Source of the DNA: Ignavibacteria bacterium
GTDB lineage: Bacteria; Bacteroidota; Ignavibacteria; Tepidaquicellales; Tepidaquicellaceae
Reading direction: 5' to 3'
Assembly (NCBI GenBank): GCA_016716125.1
Contig: JADJWZ010000020.1
Span: 1 to 64,000 of the forward strand
DNA length: 64,000 nucleotides
Within the stretch, counting starts at the first letter, position 1; each line of letters opens with the position of its first letter. The position numbers and the translations under genes are program-made. Positions 35,292-45,655 of the stretch are shown in pieces. The notes under the pieces were generated by a model. It did no database searches and had not been told where the DNA came from. It saw only the letters and a list, made by a program, of their open reading frames with translations.

Positions 35292-36374
35292 TTATTTCTG
35301 AACAATATTCATAAACTCATCAAACAGATATTTGCTGTCATTCGGACCGGGGGATGATTCAGGATGATACTGAACGGACATTACCGGAAATTTTCTGTGC
35401 CTGAGTCCTTCGTTAGTATTGTCATATAGATTTGTATGAGTGATCTTTACTGTATCCGTATTCAGTGAATTTTCATCAACTGCGAATCCGTGATTCTGAG
35501 CCGTGATCTCGATTTTGTTTTTGTCAAGATTCTTTACGGGATGATTACCGCCTCTGTGTCCGAATTTTAATTTATAGGTTTTTCCTTCCAGAGCATGAGC
35601 GATGAGCTGATGACCGAGACATATTCCGAATATTGGAATTTTTGTTGGTATAAGATTTTTAATATTTTCTATAGCATAGGTGACAGCTCCGGGATCGCCG
35701 GGACCGTTTGAAAGAAAAATGCCGTGAGGTTTATAATCAAGCACTTCTCGGTGATCCGCATCAGCGCTGAATATCTTCAGCTCAGTATTAAATTTCAGAA
35801 ACTCTCTGAGAATGTTTTTCTTTATGCCGAAATCATAAACTGCAATTCTGTATTTCGGTTTTTTTGATTTGAACGTATATGAATTTGAAGTTGTAACTTT
35901 CTTTACAAGATCGAGACCGGACATGGAAGGGGACTTAAGAACTTTCTCCAGAAGATTTTTATCACTTACGCTGTCATCAGAAATCATTCCTCTCATTGAA
36001 CCTTCGCTTCTGATCATCTTGGTCAGAGCTCTTGTATCGATCCCGTATATTCCCGTGATCCGGAATTTTTTCAGATAATTATCAAGCGAATGACTTCCTT
36101 CATAGTTACTCCATTCATCTTCATAATTACCGACGACTAATCCGGCCGCTTGTATTTTTTCGGATTCAATGTCAGTTTCATTCACTCCGTAATTTCCGAT
36201 CAGCGGATATGTCATTATTATTATCTGTCCTGAATAGGACGGGTCAGTGAGGATCTCCTGATAGCCGGTCAGAGAAGTATTGAAAACGACTTCACCGGAT
36301 GCGTTGCCTTTGTATCCGAAAAGCGTACCTTCGAATATCACTCCGTTTTCTAAAACCAGCTTACCTTTTGACAA
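35292..36374 (-). CDS. carA: Carbamoyl-phosphate synthase small subunit
   Basis: A 360-residue glutamine amidotransferase subunit that supplies ammonia to CarB for pyrimidine and arginine synthesis. The class I triad is C252 (GICLGHQL), H337 and E339 (SVQYHPESSPGP). The N-terminal family block GYQEILTDPSYSGQIIIMTYPLIGNYG is intact. The start is TTG, seven bases after the S9 peptidase stop. carB is not in the window, so the two subunits are apparently not adjacent here. Confidence 0.96.
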   Translation of the reverse strand: MSKGKLVLENGVIFEGTLFGYKGNASGEVVFNTSLTGYQEILTDPSYSGQIIIMTYPLIGNYGVNETDIESEKIQAAGLVVGNYEDEWSNYEGSHSLDNYLKKFRITGIYGIDTRALTKMIRSEGSMRGMISDDSVSDKNLLEKVLKSPSMSGLDLVKKVTTSNSYTFKSKKPKYRIAVYDFGIKKNILREFLKFNTELKIFSADADHREVLDYKPHGIFLSNGPGDPGAVTYAIENIKNLIPTKIPIFGICLGHQLIAHALEGKTYKLKFGHRGGNHPVKNLDKNKIEITAQNHGFAVDENSLNTDTVKITHTNLYDNTNEGLRHRKFPVMSVQYHPESSPGPNDSKYLFDEFMNIVQK

Positions 36375-36381
36375 ATAAATT

Positions 36382-38196
36382 CTACTTTAAATATTTTTCC
36401 AGAAATTCGATCTTCGCTTTGAATACCTTTATCTGATTTGAAACTTTACTGAATCCGTGACCTTCGTCTTCAAGAAGAATATATTCGACGGGCTTATTCA
36501 TTTCTTTCAGTTTATTTACTATCTGTTCGGATTCGGCTACCACTACTCTCGGGTCATGCCTACCCTGAACTACAAATAGCGGACACTTTATATTATCAAC
36601 AAAATTTATCGGTGATCTTTCCTTAAGAAGTTCACTGTCAGTATCAGGATTTCCGACCAAGTTATCTGTCCCTTTTTTCCAGTGCTCCGGTACGGATTTT
36701 ACAAACGTAAAAAGATCAGACGGTCCGAAAATATCAATAGCGCATTTCCAGATATCGGGAGCTTTTGTAATGCATGTCAGACACATAAAACCTCCGAAGC
36801 TTCCGCCTACTACTGCAATTTTTTTCGGATCGACATATCCGGTTGTCTTGAGATAATCTACGCTGTGAAGGACGTCCTTAAATTCCGCGCCGCCCCAGTC
36901 CTTATAGATCATCTTTTGAAAAGTCTTTCCGTAACCGGTACTGCCTCTGAAATTCGGACAGATAACAATGTATCCGTTATTAGAAAATATCTGAACATAC
37001 TTGCTGAAGTTATGCATCTCCTGATGCTCGGGTCCGCCGTGAGGCCAGACTATTGCCGGATTTGATCCGTCTTTCTTAAGACCTTTCGGAATGTACAGAA
37101 TGCCGTGAATTTTCAGTCCGTCAAAACTTTTATAAAAAATATCTTTTGGTTTTGTCAGACCTTTTTTTGAAACTCCGCCGACTAATGAATTAGTGATCTG
37201 CTTAAAAGTATTTTTCTTTAAGTCATATACAAAAATATCTCCGGGATGTAAAGGACTGTCACAGATGAACACGATTTTTTTATCATCATTCGTAAAAGTA
37301 AGATGACCGTAATTTCCTTTCGGCAGTTTTAATTTCTGAGTTTTACCCGTCCTCAGATTTTTTACTTTAGGCGTATAGTTACCGTTCACATTTACATTCC
37401 ACACAAGAATGTTTTTATCATGTGAAAAAGCGAAACCGGTTACATCCCAGTTTTCCTTTATTATCCATTTACTCTTTTTCTTTTTAATGTCATAATACTT
37501 TATACCTTTAAATTCTCTTCCCTCGTCAGAAATATAATAGAATCCGTTATTTTTTTTATCAAATTCCGAACCCGCATTAAACACATTAGTTTCTATATCA
37601 TGCTCGGTAATATTCGTAATGGTATCATTCTTTGTATCGTGAAGCAGAATGTCCATATTTATATTTCCGTAAAATTTTATATAAGTTATATATCTTTCAT
37701 TGCTGCTCCAGGATTCAGCATGCGTGGGATAATGATCGTCAAAAGCTTTTATAAGGAAATTTTCACCTGATTTGAAATCCTGAATATAGACATCGAAATT
37801 ATATTTAAGTCTTTTATTTGTAGAGAAGAGAAACTTGCTTCCTTTTTTATTGAATGAATGAAAAAAACACTGAGAGTCTGCAAAATCTTTTGAGAGGTGG
37901 GAAACTTCAGAGTTAGATTCATCAAGTTTGTATATCTGAAGATTCTCATTCCCTTCCGTATCGCTTAAAAAAACCAGTTCCTTTGATTTAGGATTTTGAT
38001 AAAGCGCTTTAACGGAATCGTGCCATGTAGTGATCTGATCCGCCCAGCCGCCTTCGATCGGCACTGACCATATCTGCGGACTTCCTGAAGTATTCGTTAT
38101 GAAAAAAATACATTTATCATCTTTTGAAACCGTGAAGTCGAATATAGTCCTGATAGAAAAAAATTTTTCTACTGAATACTTTTGTACTTTTGTCAA
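36382..38196 (-). CDS. S9 family serine peptidase (acylaminoacyl-peptidase-like)
   Basis: A 604-residue cytoplasmic prolyl-oligopeptidase-type enzyme starting at TTG, with no signal peptide. The N-terminal beta-propeller (TolB-like SPIEGGWADQITTW units, to about residue 350) is followed by an alpha/beta hydrolase. The catalytic triad is S466 (GGSFGGF), D548 (QGRHDPRV) and H580 (DEGHGFS); HGGPEHQ forms the oxyanion region. It likely cleaves short peptides or N-acylated residues. It lies directly upstream of carA, seven bases apart, so they may be cotranscribed by chance of packing. Confidence 0.9.
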   Translation of the reverse strand: MTKVQKYSVEKFFSIRTIFDFTVSKDDKCIFFITNTSGSPQIWSVPIEGGWADQITTWHDSVKALYQNPKSKELVFLSDTEGNENLQIYKLDESNSEVSHLSKDFADSQCFFHSFNKKGSKFLFSTNKRLKYNFDVYIQDFKSGENFLIKAFDDHYPTHAESWSSNERYITYIKFYGNINMDILLHDTKNDTITNITEHDIETNVFNAGSEFDKKNNGFYYISDEGREFKGIKYYDIKKKKSKWIIKENWDVTGFAFSHDKNILVWNVNVNGNYTPKVKNLRTGKTQKLKLPKGNYGHLTFTNDDKKIVFICDSPLHPGDIFVYDLKKNTFKQITNSLVGGVSKKGLTKPKDIFYKSFDGLKIHGILYIPKGLKKDGSNPAIVWPHGGPEHQEMHNFSKYVQIFSNNGYIVICPNFRGSTGYGKTFQKMIYKDWGGAEFKDVLHSVDYLKTTGYVDPKKIAVVGGSFGGFMCLTCITKAPDIWKCAIDIFGPSDLFTFVKSVPEHWKKGTDNLVGNPDTDSELLKERSPINFVDNIKCPLFVVQGRHDPRVVVAESEQIVNKLKEMNKPVEYILLEDEGHGFSKVSNQIKVFKAKIEFLEKYLK

Positions 38197-38419
38197 TTTA
38201 ATTTAATGTGATTTAAAATTATAAATAGAATTTGATAAAGATAACTTTTTTAGAAAACAATTTTTAGTCTAAACTTAAGTTCACCGGTATTTATTAAATA
38301 ATCGGATTTTCATGAGGTACATTCAGAAAGAATTCTGTTATTTCTGTGAACGAAAAGCCAGCAGGCTCGAAAGGTTAATACAATGCCTGAGAACTGTTGT
38401 AAAAAAAAATCAGTATAGA

Positions 38420-39637
38420 TCATTTTATCAAAACGGCTTTACCAAAATAATTTCCAAGATCCGTTCTCAGTGAATAAAAATATACTCCGCTTGGATAGTT
38501 ATTCGCATTCCATACAACTGAATAACTTCCGGGAGCCTGTCTCTTTTTAAGAAGCAGTTCGGTAAATTCTCCGGATGCAGTATAGATCTCCAGCACTACA
38601 TTCGTATTTGTGATAAGATTATAGCTTATTGTAGTAGAGGGATTAAACGGATTGGGGAAATTATCATGCAAAGTATTTTTTATCGGGAAAATATTTTCAT
38701 TTGTGTTTTCGCTGATACCGACGGGAGATAAAGTATATTTATATACCTGATTCCCGCTTGCATATGCAATGCTGTCACCGGCAATAAATATTCCGTGGAT
38801 TCTGCTGCCGACATTTATGTGGCTCCAGTTAAATCCGCCGTTTGTAGTCTGATGAATTCCAAAGTTGCCGTGATTTGCAACCCAGCCTGTATTTTCATTT
38901 ATAAAACCAATCGGATCGAGATCTGGAGAGGTAGTAGGTATTTCAATTCTGATCCAGTTATGACCTCCGTCCGTAGTTTTTATGACAGCTCCGTTACCCT
39001 GCACAAATCTCTCGATGGTTGCATAACCGAGCAGATCATTTACAAAATAAATATTCCATACATGTTCGCTCTGAATCAGGGATTTATACACCTTGCTCCA
39101 TGTGATCCCTGCATCTGTGGTCCGGAGCATTGCGCTTCCTTCCGTGATGATGTTGCTTCTCGATCCGAGGAAACCCGTAGAAGCGTCCAGGAACCAAACG
39201 CCGACCTGATAATTACTGTAAGCGCCCATATCAATGTTTTCAAATGTCAGTCCGGCATTGGTGGTTTTGATAATGTTTGTCGGTCCGCTGTATTTCCCCG
39301 ATCCGTACATGATGGAATCTCCGATCACTGAAATATCGCAAACACCTACAGGAGGAGGTGAGATCATAGTATCTATTCTTATCCAGTTTTCGCCGCTGTT
39401 TGTTGTCTTATAAAGTCTTCCGCTGAGAGAGCCGACCCATCCGAGATTTTCATTATTGAATGCCACGCTTCTGAAATATCCGCCGTCAGGATCTGAGAAC
39501 TGCAGTGTGAAATTCAAACCGCCGTTTGTAGTTTTATAAATTTCATCTTCACCTGCCTGTACTACCCATCCTGTATTTTCATTAATAAACCAAAGGTCCT
39601 CATATCTTATAGAGGCACCGGTAATTAATAATTTCAT
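38420..39637 (-). CDS. Ycf48-like repeat protein with T9SS sorting domain, signal peptide missing
   Basis: A 405-residue protein made of Ycf48 propeller units (LWFINENTGWVVQAGEDEIYKT, GGHNWIRIEIPT...) and a sorting domain beginning LHDNFPNPFNPSTTISYNLI and ending GKAVLIK. The N-terminus is MKLLITGASIRYEDLWF: the first propeller unit starts at once, with no hydrophobic signal. An in-frame TAA lies two codons before the ATG. The 5' part appears deleted, so export by Sec/T9SS would fail. It lies 3 bp after the stop of the preceding T9SS gene. Confidence 0.75.
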   Translation of the reverse strand: MKLLITGASIRYEDLWFINENTGWVVQAGEDEIYKTTNGGLNFTLQFSDPDGGYFRSVAFNNENLGWVGSLSGRLYKTTNSGENWIRIDTMISPPPVGVCDISVIGDSIMYGSGKYSGPTNIIKTTNAGLTFENIDMGAYSNYQVGVWFLDASTGFLGSRSNIITEGSAMLRTTDAGITWSKVYKSLIQSEHVWNIYFVNDLLGYATIERFVQGNGAVIKTTDGGHNWIRIEIPTTSPDLDPIGFINENTGWVANHGNFGIHQTTNGGFNWSHINVGSRIHGIFIAGDSIAYASGNQVYKYTLSPVGISENTNENIFPIKNTLHDNFPNPFNPSTTISYNLITNTNVVLEIYTASGEFTELLLKKRQAPGSYSVVWNANNYPSGVYFYSLRTDLGNYFGKAVLIK

Positions 39638-39640
39638 TCT

Positions 39641-41979
39641 TTATTTTAGTAAGATCATTTTACCGGATAGTTTTATATTACCCGATCTCAAAATATAAAA
39701 ATATATTCCGCTCGGTAATCCGGCGGCATTCCAGTTGTATGTGTATTCACCTTTATTCATTACATCATTTACAATTCCGCTTATCTTTCTGCCGCTGATA
39801 TCATAAACCGACAGATCAATTTCAGATCTTGCGGGAATCGTAAATCCAATTACTGTATTGGGATTAAACGGATTAGGATAATTTTGTCTGAGAATAAATC
39901 CGTCCGGTATATTTTCCGAAACAGCTTGTATCCCGGTAGTTTTCAAACTGTAACCGGAAATGAAATTCATTGAAGCCGAACCCGCGGCAGTAAAGCTTCC
40001 ACCAGCTACAAATGATGAACTAAATGTATTAAATGTATAAACAGCATTGTTAAAATTTCCCGAAGATATCCAGTTCGTTCCGTTCCATTTCGCTACATTC
40101 CTGATCTGCTGTGAATTAATCTCTGCAAAAAACCCGCCGATATAAAGCTGTCCGTTATATGAATACATTTTATTCACAGCTGCGCTGCTGCCTGTAATTT
40201 CATCCTGACTGAAAGATGACCATCCGGACCCTGTCCATTTTGCGATCTTATCAGCCTCATTTCCGTCAGCAGTTGTAAAGGCACCGGCTGCCAGCAATTC
40301 ACCGTTAAAAATTTCAAGATCAAATACAGAACTGTTCATGCCAAATCCAAGTGACTGCCATTGAGTACCGTTCCATCTGGCAGTTCTGTTTGCAGTGTTT
40401 CCTCCTGCCGTTGAGAATGTACCGCCGGCGATCAGTTCATTATTGTACACTTCCATCGAAGTAACGACATTATTCGTTCCGCTGCCAAGCGGCTGCCATA
40501 CAGACCCGTTCCATCTGGCAATTCTGTTTGCACCGGATCCGCCTGCTGTTGTAAAAGCGCCCCCTGCATATAATTCTCCGTTAAAGACAAGCAGAGAACT
40601 AATGAAATTATTCATACCCGTTCCCAAAGGCAGCCATGCCGAACCGTTCCACTTTGCGATATAATTAGCACTTGTGCCGCCAGCCTGAGTAAAGTATCCC
40701 GCAGCAATTAATTCTCCGTTAAATACAGAAAGCGCATAGACATCATCATTCATTCCGCTTCCCAAAGAATTCCATTCCGCCCCGTCCCATAAAGCTATAT
40801 GCATTGCGGTGTTATTTCCCGCTTCAGTGAAACTTCCGCCTACTGCTAATTTATTATCAAATATTTCAGATGATAAAACGGAATTATTAAGACCGCTTCC
40901 ATACTGACTCCAGATACGCGAGCTGGTATCAGATACTGCTATGAATCTTAAAGATTCATTACCGGTAAGAGTAAAATCCCCGCCGCAGTAAAATAGATTG
41001 TTTGACTCGTAAAAAGTTTGGACCTGATTATTAAAACCGGAGCCAGCCTGACTCCAGTTGCTGCCGTTCCATTTGCCGCCTTTGAAGCCGGTATGCCGCC
41101 TGCATTATTAAAATTACCTCCGGCATACAGCAGATTATTATAATAATAAATAACAGAAACCGTTCCGTCAGCACCGGATCCGAGCGGAGACCAGCCGGAG
41201 CCGTTCCATCGGGCGATCCTGTTTACCGGATCGGAACCGGATAATGTAAAAATGCCTCCTGCATAAAGTTCTGATCCGTCAGATTCCAGAGAATATACTG
41301 CATTATTAAATCCGTTTCCGAGAGGCAGCCATTCGGCGCCGTTCCATTCTGCTATTCTGTTCAGAGCAGCGGAACCGGAAGAAGTAAAATTTCCCCCGGC
41401 GATAATTTTTCCGGAATGAACTGAAACGACTCTTGTCAGAGCGTTTAACCCGTTTCCGAGAGGCAGCCATTCGGCGCCGTTCCATCTTGCGATATTACTC
41501 ACGGCGACTGATCCGGATAGAGTAAAACTTCCGGCAGCTATAAGTTCATTATTAAATACAGTCATTGAAAAGACCGTACCGTTCAGACCTGAACCTAAAG
41601 AAGACCATACCGTCCCATTCCACTTTGCGATATTATTTACGCTGACCGAACCGCCGGCAGTGGAAAAATTTCCCGCAGCTATTAATTCATTGTTAAATTT
41701 TATTACTGAATTGACATCTCCGTTCACACCTCCGCCGATCCCCGACCACACTGCGCCGTTCCATTTGATGATCCGGCTGGCGATCACACCGCCGCCGGCC
41801 GTCTGAAATGTGCCGCCCGCTACAAGGTCACCGTTGAATTCAGACAGAGCTCTTACTGATGCATTGGGTCCGGCTCCGACGTTTACCCAGTTACCGCTTC
41901 CGTTTGAATAAACGTCACAGAATGAAAGTATAAAAAATGAAAATATAACCTGTAAAAATAAAGTAAGCCTGCTTTTCAA
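39641..41979 (-). CDS. Secreted 46-residue-repeat protein with T9SS sorting domain, frameshifted
   Basis: Two frames (41979-40948 and 40804-39641) belong to one gene of about 779 residues. A signal peptide (MKSRLTLFLQVIFSFFILSF) is followed by about fourteen repeats of about 46 residues with the core VxSxxVFNNELIAAGxFxTAGG then IAKWNGxxWxxLGSGxN. The frame breaks at 41072-41074, where GGCAAATGG should read GGCAAAATGG; after adding one A the repeat AAKWNGSNWSQAGSGFNNQ continues without interruption into the second frame. The sorting domain begins LRQNYPNPFNPNTVIGFTIP and ends GKMILLK. The repeats probably form a beta-propeller or solenoid. Confidence 0.85.
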
Positions 41980-42259
41980 ATCTTATATTAATTTTTCAAA
42001 ACTTAACTATTTAATTTTTTATTAACAATATTATTTTTGATTTCAGATAGTTTTCCGGGAGACCGATGAACCGGCAGGTATTTTATAATAACCGCACATC
42101 ATTTGTCAACACAGACTGCCATAGTCTTGCTTAAACATACAGATGGTTTCGCTTCCCCCGGTTCTTTATTCCTTAAGTGGTGAGAACCTGTAATTTTGAT
42201 AATAATTTATTACTAACATTTTTAATTAACTATTTTTAGTTTAGAAAAAAACTTTACCA
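41980..42259. other. 280-bp divergent intergenic region
   Basis: It separates the minus-strand T9SS gene from the plus-strand GH57/MalQ unit, so both promoters should lie here. The centre (about 42050-42170) is less AT-rich and has short inverted segments (CCGGGAGACCGATGAACCGG), but I cannot assign a riboswitch or RNA. Confidence 0.3.
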
Positions 42260-43801
42260 TTGAAAAAGAATTTACACCTCTGCATTCACGGACATTTTTA
42301 CCAGCCGCCGAGAGAAAATGCCTGGACAAACGAGATCGAGCCTCAGTCTTCCGCTGAACCGTTTCATGACTGGAACGAGAGAATATTTCAGGAATGCTAT
42401 AAGCCGAATACTGAAGCTGTCATAGTGGATCATCACGACAAAGTAGTAAAGAGAATTAACAATTTCGAATATTTCAGTTTTAATTTCGGACCGACGCTCT
42501 TATCATGGATCAGAAATATGCATCCGAAGACATATGCAAAGATCATAGAAGGAGACAAGATAAGCATGGAAAAATACAGCGGTCACGGAAATGCAATTGC
42601 TATGGTATACAGTCATCTAATAATGCCGCTTGCTAACCGTCGGGACAAAGTTACTCAGATAAAGTGGGGAGTGACGGATTTCAGATTTCATTTCGGCAGA
42701 GAGCCGGAAGGAATATGGCTTTCGGAAACGGCATGCAATGAAGAAACGCTAGAAACTCTTATTGACGAAGGGATCGGATATATTATTCTTGATCCTTCGC
42801 AGGCTGAAAAAGTTCGTAAATCGGGTGAAAGGTCCTGGCATGATGTTTCAGCCGGAAATATTTATACAGGCAGTCCGTATGTGTATTATCACGGAAGGGG
42901 TAAAAAGAAATTTATAAACATTTTTTTCTATGACGGTCCTTTGTCAAAAAATATTGCTTTCGATGATCATATATTCAGCTCCGAAAAACTGCTGGAAAGG
43001 ATAAGACAGGTTCCTTTTGATAAAGACGGAGACGACACACTTATAAGCGTTGCAGTTGACGGTGAAACATTCGGTCACCACAAGCATTATGCAGAAAGGA
43101 GTCTGTCTTATTTATTCAGCGATCTCATTCCGGAATCTGAATTTGAGTTAACTAATTTCGGCAAATATCTTAGCGACCATCCGCCTGATTATGAAGTTAA
43201 AATTAAAAAAGGCGAAGCTGAATTTGGAACTTCATGGAGCTGCCTTCACGGCGTAGGCAGATGGAAGGAAAATTGCGGCTGCGGCAGAACGGATGAATAC
43301 GCTTCCCAGGAATGGCGGAAAACTTTGAGAGAAAGTCTTGATTGGCTTAGGGATGAACTCATTTTAATTTATGAGAATAACGGAAATGAACTTTTCAAAG
43401 ATATCTGGAATGCGAGAAATGATTACATAAATATTTATCTCGACCCTTCAGATGAAGTCATTGTAAAATTTTACTTCGATAATGCGAAAAAAATTCTGTC
43501 TGAAAAAGAAATTGAGCTTAGCATTGATCTGCTTGAGATGCAGAGATTTTCAATGCTGATGTACACAAGCTGCGGTTGGTTCTTCTCGGATATTTCCGGC
43601 ATTGAGACTCTGCAGATACTTGAATACGCTAAGAGAGCGATGGAGCTGGCGTATAAGGTAACCGGCAGTGATCCTGAGCCGGAATTTACAGACAGAATTT
43701 CAGAAGCTAAAAGCAATCTGACAAAATATAAAGACGGCAGGGAATTATATGAAAAGGAAATTACAGAGAAAAGATTTGAAGCGATTCAAAATAATGATTG
43801 A
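42260..43801 (+). CDS. GH57 family glycoside hydrolase with partial DUF3536 region
   Basis: A 513-residue protein starting at TTG; the conserved opening HGHFYQPPRENAW begins nine residues later and no ATG precedes it. GH57 motifs include the nucleophile E156 (GIWLSETACN) and D267-G-E-T (AVDGETFGHH), the usual acid motif region. The part after about residue 320 (TSWSCLHGVGRWKENCGC) belongs to the DUF3536-type extension, but the protein seems shorter than the long (about 800-residue) members I recall. GH57 enzymes act on alpha-glucans. It is directly followed by malQ (no gap), which points to intracellular glycogen or maltodextrin metabolism. Confidence 0.88.
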   Translation: MKKNLHLCIHGHFYQPPRENAWTNEIEPQSSAEPFHDWNERIFQECYKPNTEAVIVDHHDKVVKRINNFEYFSFNFGPTLLSWIRNMHPKTYAKIIEGDKISMEKYSGHGNAIAMVYSHLIMPLANRRDKVTQIKWGVTDFRFHFGREPEGIWLSETACNEETLETLIDEGIGYIILDPSQAEKVRKSGERSWHDVSAGNIYTGSPYVYYHGRGKKKFINIFFYDGPLSKNIAFDDHIFSSEKLLERIRQVPFDKDGDDTLISVAVDGETFGHHKHYAERSLSYLFSDLIPESEFELTNFGKYLSDHPPDYEVKIKKGEAEFGTSWSCLHGVGRWKENCGCGRTDEYASQEWRKTLRESLDWLRDELILIYENNGNELFKDIWNARNDYINIYLDPSDEVIVKFYFDNAKKILSEKEIELSIDLLEMQRFSMLMYTSCGWFFSDISGIETLQILEYAKRAMELAYKVTGSDPEPEFTDRISEAKSNLTKYKDGRELYEKEITEKRFEAIQNND

Positions 43802-45640
43802 TTGAATACAGACCAGTTTAAATATTCGCGGACTTCAGAAAAGTGGGAAAAGATCGGAATCAGAAAACGAGCCGGTGTCGCGCTGCCGTTGTTTTCCGTC
43901 TATTCTTCTAAAAGCACCGGTATTGGAGAAATCCCGGATCTGCGTTATCTTATCGACTGGTGTGAAGCTACGGGTTTGTCAATACTTCAGCTTCTTCCCC
44001 TTAACGAAACAGGAAATGACTTTTCTCCATACAGCGCCATCAGCACTTTTGCAATAGATCCCGTTTACATTTGCATCAGAAGACTCAGAAAAACGGACCT
44101 TACTCCTTTCAGAAAAGAGCTGCGTGAATTAAAAAAAAACTTTCCTAAAAAAAACATAAAAGTAAATTACGATATAAGAAATGAAAAACTTAAACTGCTC
44201 AGAAAAATTTTTGATTCGGAATACTCATCCGGTTCCGAAAAGTTAGACCGGTTTGTGACTGACAATATTCAATGGCTGAAGTATTATGCCCTGTTTAAGA
44301 TATTATCCGGTTTTCATCAGGGAAAAGCCTGGCAGGACTGGGAGTGGAAATATAAATATCTTTCTTCCGTAAATGCTGAAAGGATTTTAAAACAAAATGC
44401 GAAAGAAGTAAGATTTTATTACTGGGTTCAGTGGCAGTTATATGAACAGCTTATTACTGTGAAAAAATATGCTGACAGGAAAAAAATATTTATTATGGGT
44501 GACATCCCTTTTCTTGTTTCGAAAAACAGCGCGGATGTTTGGGCTTACAAAAATTATTTCAAACTTGATCTCTCATCCGGCGCGCCACCGGATATGTATT
44601 TTTCCAAAGGACAAAGGTGGGGAATGCCGCCGTATAACTGGTTTAATATTGCGGCTGATAATTATGCATACATCAGACATAGATTAAAGTATGCAGAGAA
44701 TTTTTATAATATGTTCAGGATCGATCACTTCGTCGGACTGTTCAGAATATGGAGCATTGAAAATAAAACTCCGATAGAATACGGAGGAATGACAGGTCAC
44801 TTTGATCCCGAAAATGAAAACGAATGGGAACATCACGGCAGAACAATATTATCCGAAATGAATCAAAGTACGGATATGCTTCCCTGCGCTGAAGATCTCG
44901 GAACGGTACCTGTTTGTTCTGATAAAATTCTAAAGGAATTCGGCGTCACAGGTATAAGTGTGCAGCGATGGGAAAAAACTCCGGCTTTAAATTATAATTT
45001 CATTCCGCCGGAAAGATACAGATCCAATTCAGTTTCCGTATTATCCACTCATGACTCAAGTCCTTTACCGGCATGGTATGAAACTGAAGCCGGCAGCACA
45101 GATGAAGATTCATTCAGAAAATTTTTTCAAGGAAACGGATTCAGTGAAGAAAGAATATCAGAGCTTAAAAGTAAACTGTTTAATCCCGCGAAATCATCAG
45201 GCGCAAAGCTATACTGGAAAAAGGAAATTGCAAATGTATATGAACTTTTAAATATAATAGAATTAAGTTATGATCATGCAAAGGAGTTTGTAGATTCTTA
45301 TTTGTCAGGATATTCTGAAAAAATAAAATACTGCCGGTATATTGGATATGAAGGAAACAAAGAAATGCCGGTGACTGCGGAATTCATAAACAGATCAATT
45401 AAAAAAATATTCGAATGTAATTCCATTTTCAGCATACAGCTGATGCAGGAGTATTTGTATCTGGATAAGGAGTTTCTGAATAATTACAGTTCGGCAGATT
45501 ATAGAATCAACAGTCCCGGAACCGTGAATGATCAGAACTGGACTATGAGGATTCCGATGCCCCTCGAAGAAATTTTATCGTTACAAATAAATCCGGTCTT
45601 AAAAAAACTTGTAAGAGATTCAGACAGATTAGTTCAATAA
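43802..45640 (+). CDS. malQ: 4-alpha-glucanotransferase (GH77)
   Basis: A 612-residue amylomaltase. The start is TTG directly after the TGA of the GH57 gene, so the two are coupled. Family blocks: RKRAGVALPLFSVYS...STGIGEIPDLRYL, QLLPLNETGNDFSPYSA, MGDIPFLVSKNSADVWA, GQRWGMPPYNW, the nucleophile region FRIDHFVGLFRIW, the acid region CAEDLGTVP and STHDSSPLPAWYE. It moves alpha-1,4-glucan segments between chains. It is somewhat longer than the roughly 500-residue type I enzymes, with charged insertions at about 100-200. Confidence 0.93.
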   Translation: MNTDQFKYSRTSEKWEKIGIRKRAGVALPLFSVYSSKSTGIGEIPDLRYLIDWCEATGLSILQLLPLNETGNDFSPYSAISTFAIDPVYICIRRLRKTDLTPFRKELRELKKNFPKKNIKVNYDIRNEKLKLLRKIFDSEYSSGSEKLDRFVTDNIQWLKYYALFKILSGFHQGKAWQDWEWKYKYLSSVNAERILKQNAKEVRFYYWVQWQLYEQLITVKKYADRKKIFIMGDIPFLVSKNSADVWAYKNYFKLDLSSGAPPDMYFSKGQRWGMPPYNWFNIAADNYAYIRHRLKYAENFYNMFRIDHFVGLFRIWSIENKTPIEYGGMTGHFDPENENEWEHHGRTILSEMNQSTDMLPCAEDLGTVPVCSDKILKEFGVTGISVQRWEKTPALNYNFIPPERYRSNSVSVLSTHDSSPLPAWYETEAGSTDEDSFRKFFQGNGFSEERISELKSKLFNPAKSSGAKLYWKKEIANVYELLNIIELSYDHAKEFVDSYLSGYSEKIKYCRYIGYEGNKEMPVTAEFINRSIKKIFECNSIFSIQLMQEYLYLDKEFLNNYSSADYRINSPGTVNDQNWTMRIPMPLEEILSLQINPVLKKLVRDSDRLVQ

Positions 45641-45655
45641 AATAAATAACAAGTA

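Noticed and set aside
42050..42170. Riboswitch upstream of the GH57/malQ unit
   Set aside because: Some inverted segments exist, but no known aptamer pattern or terminator/anti-terminator pair could be drawn.
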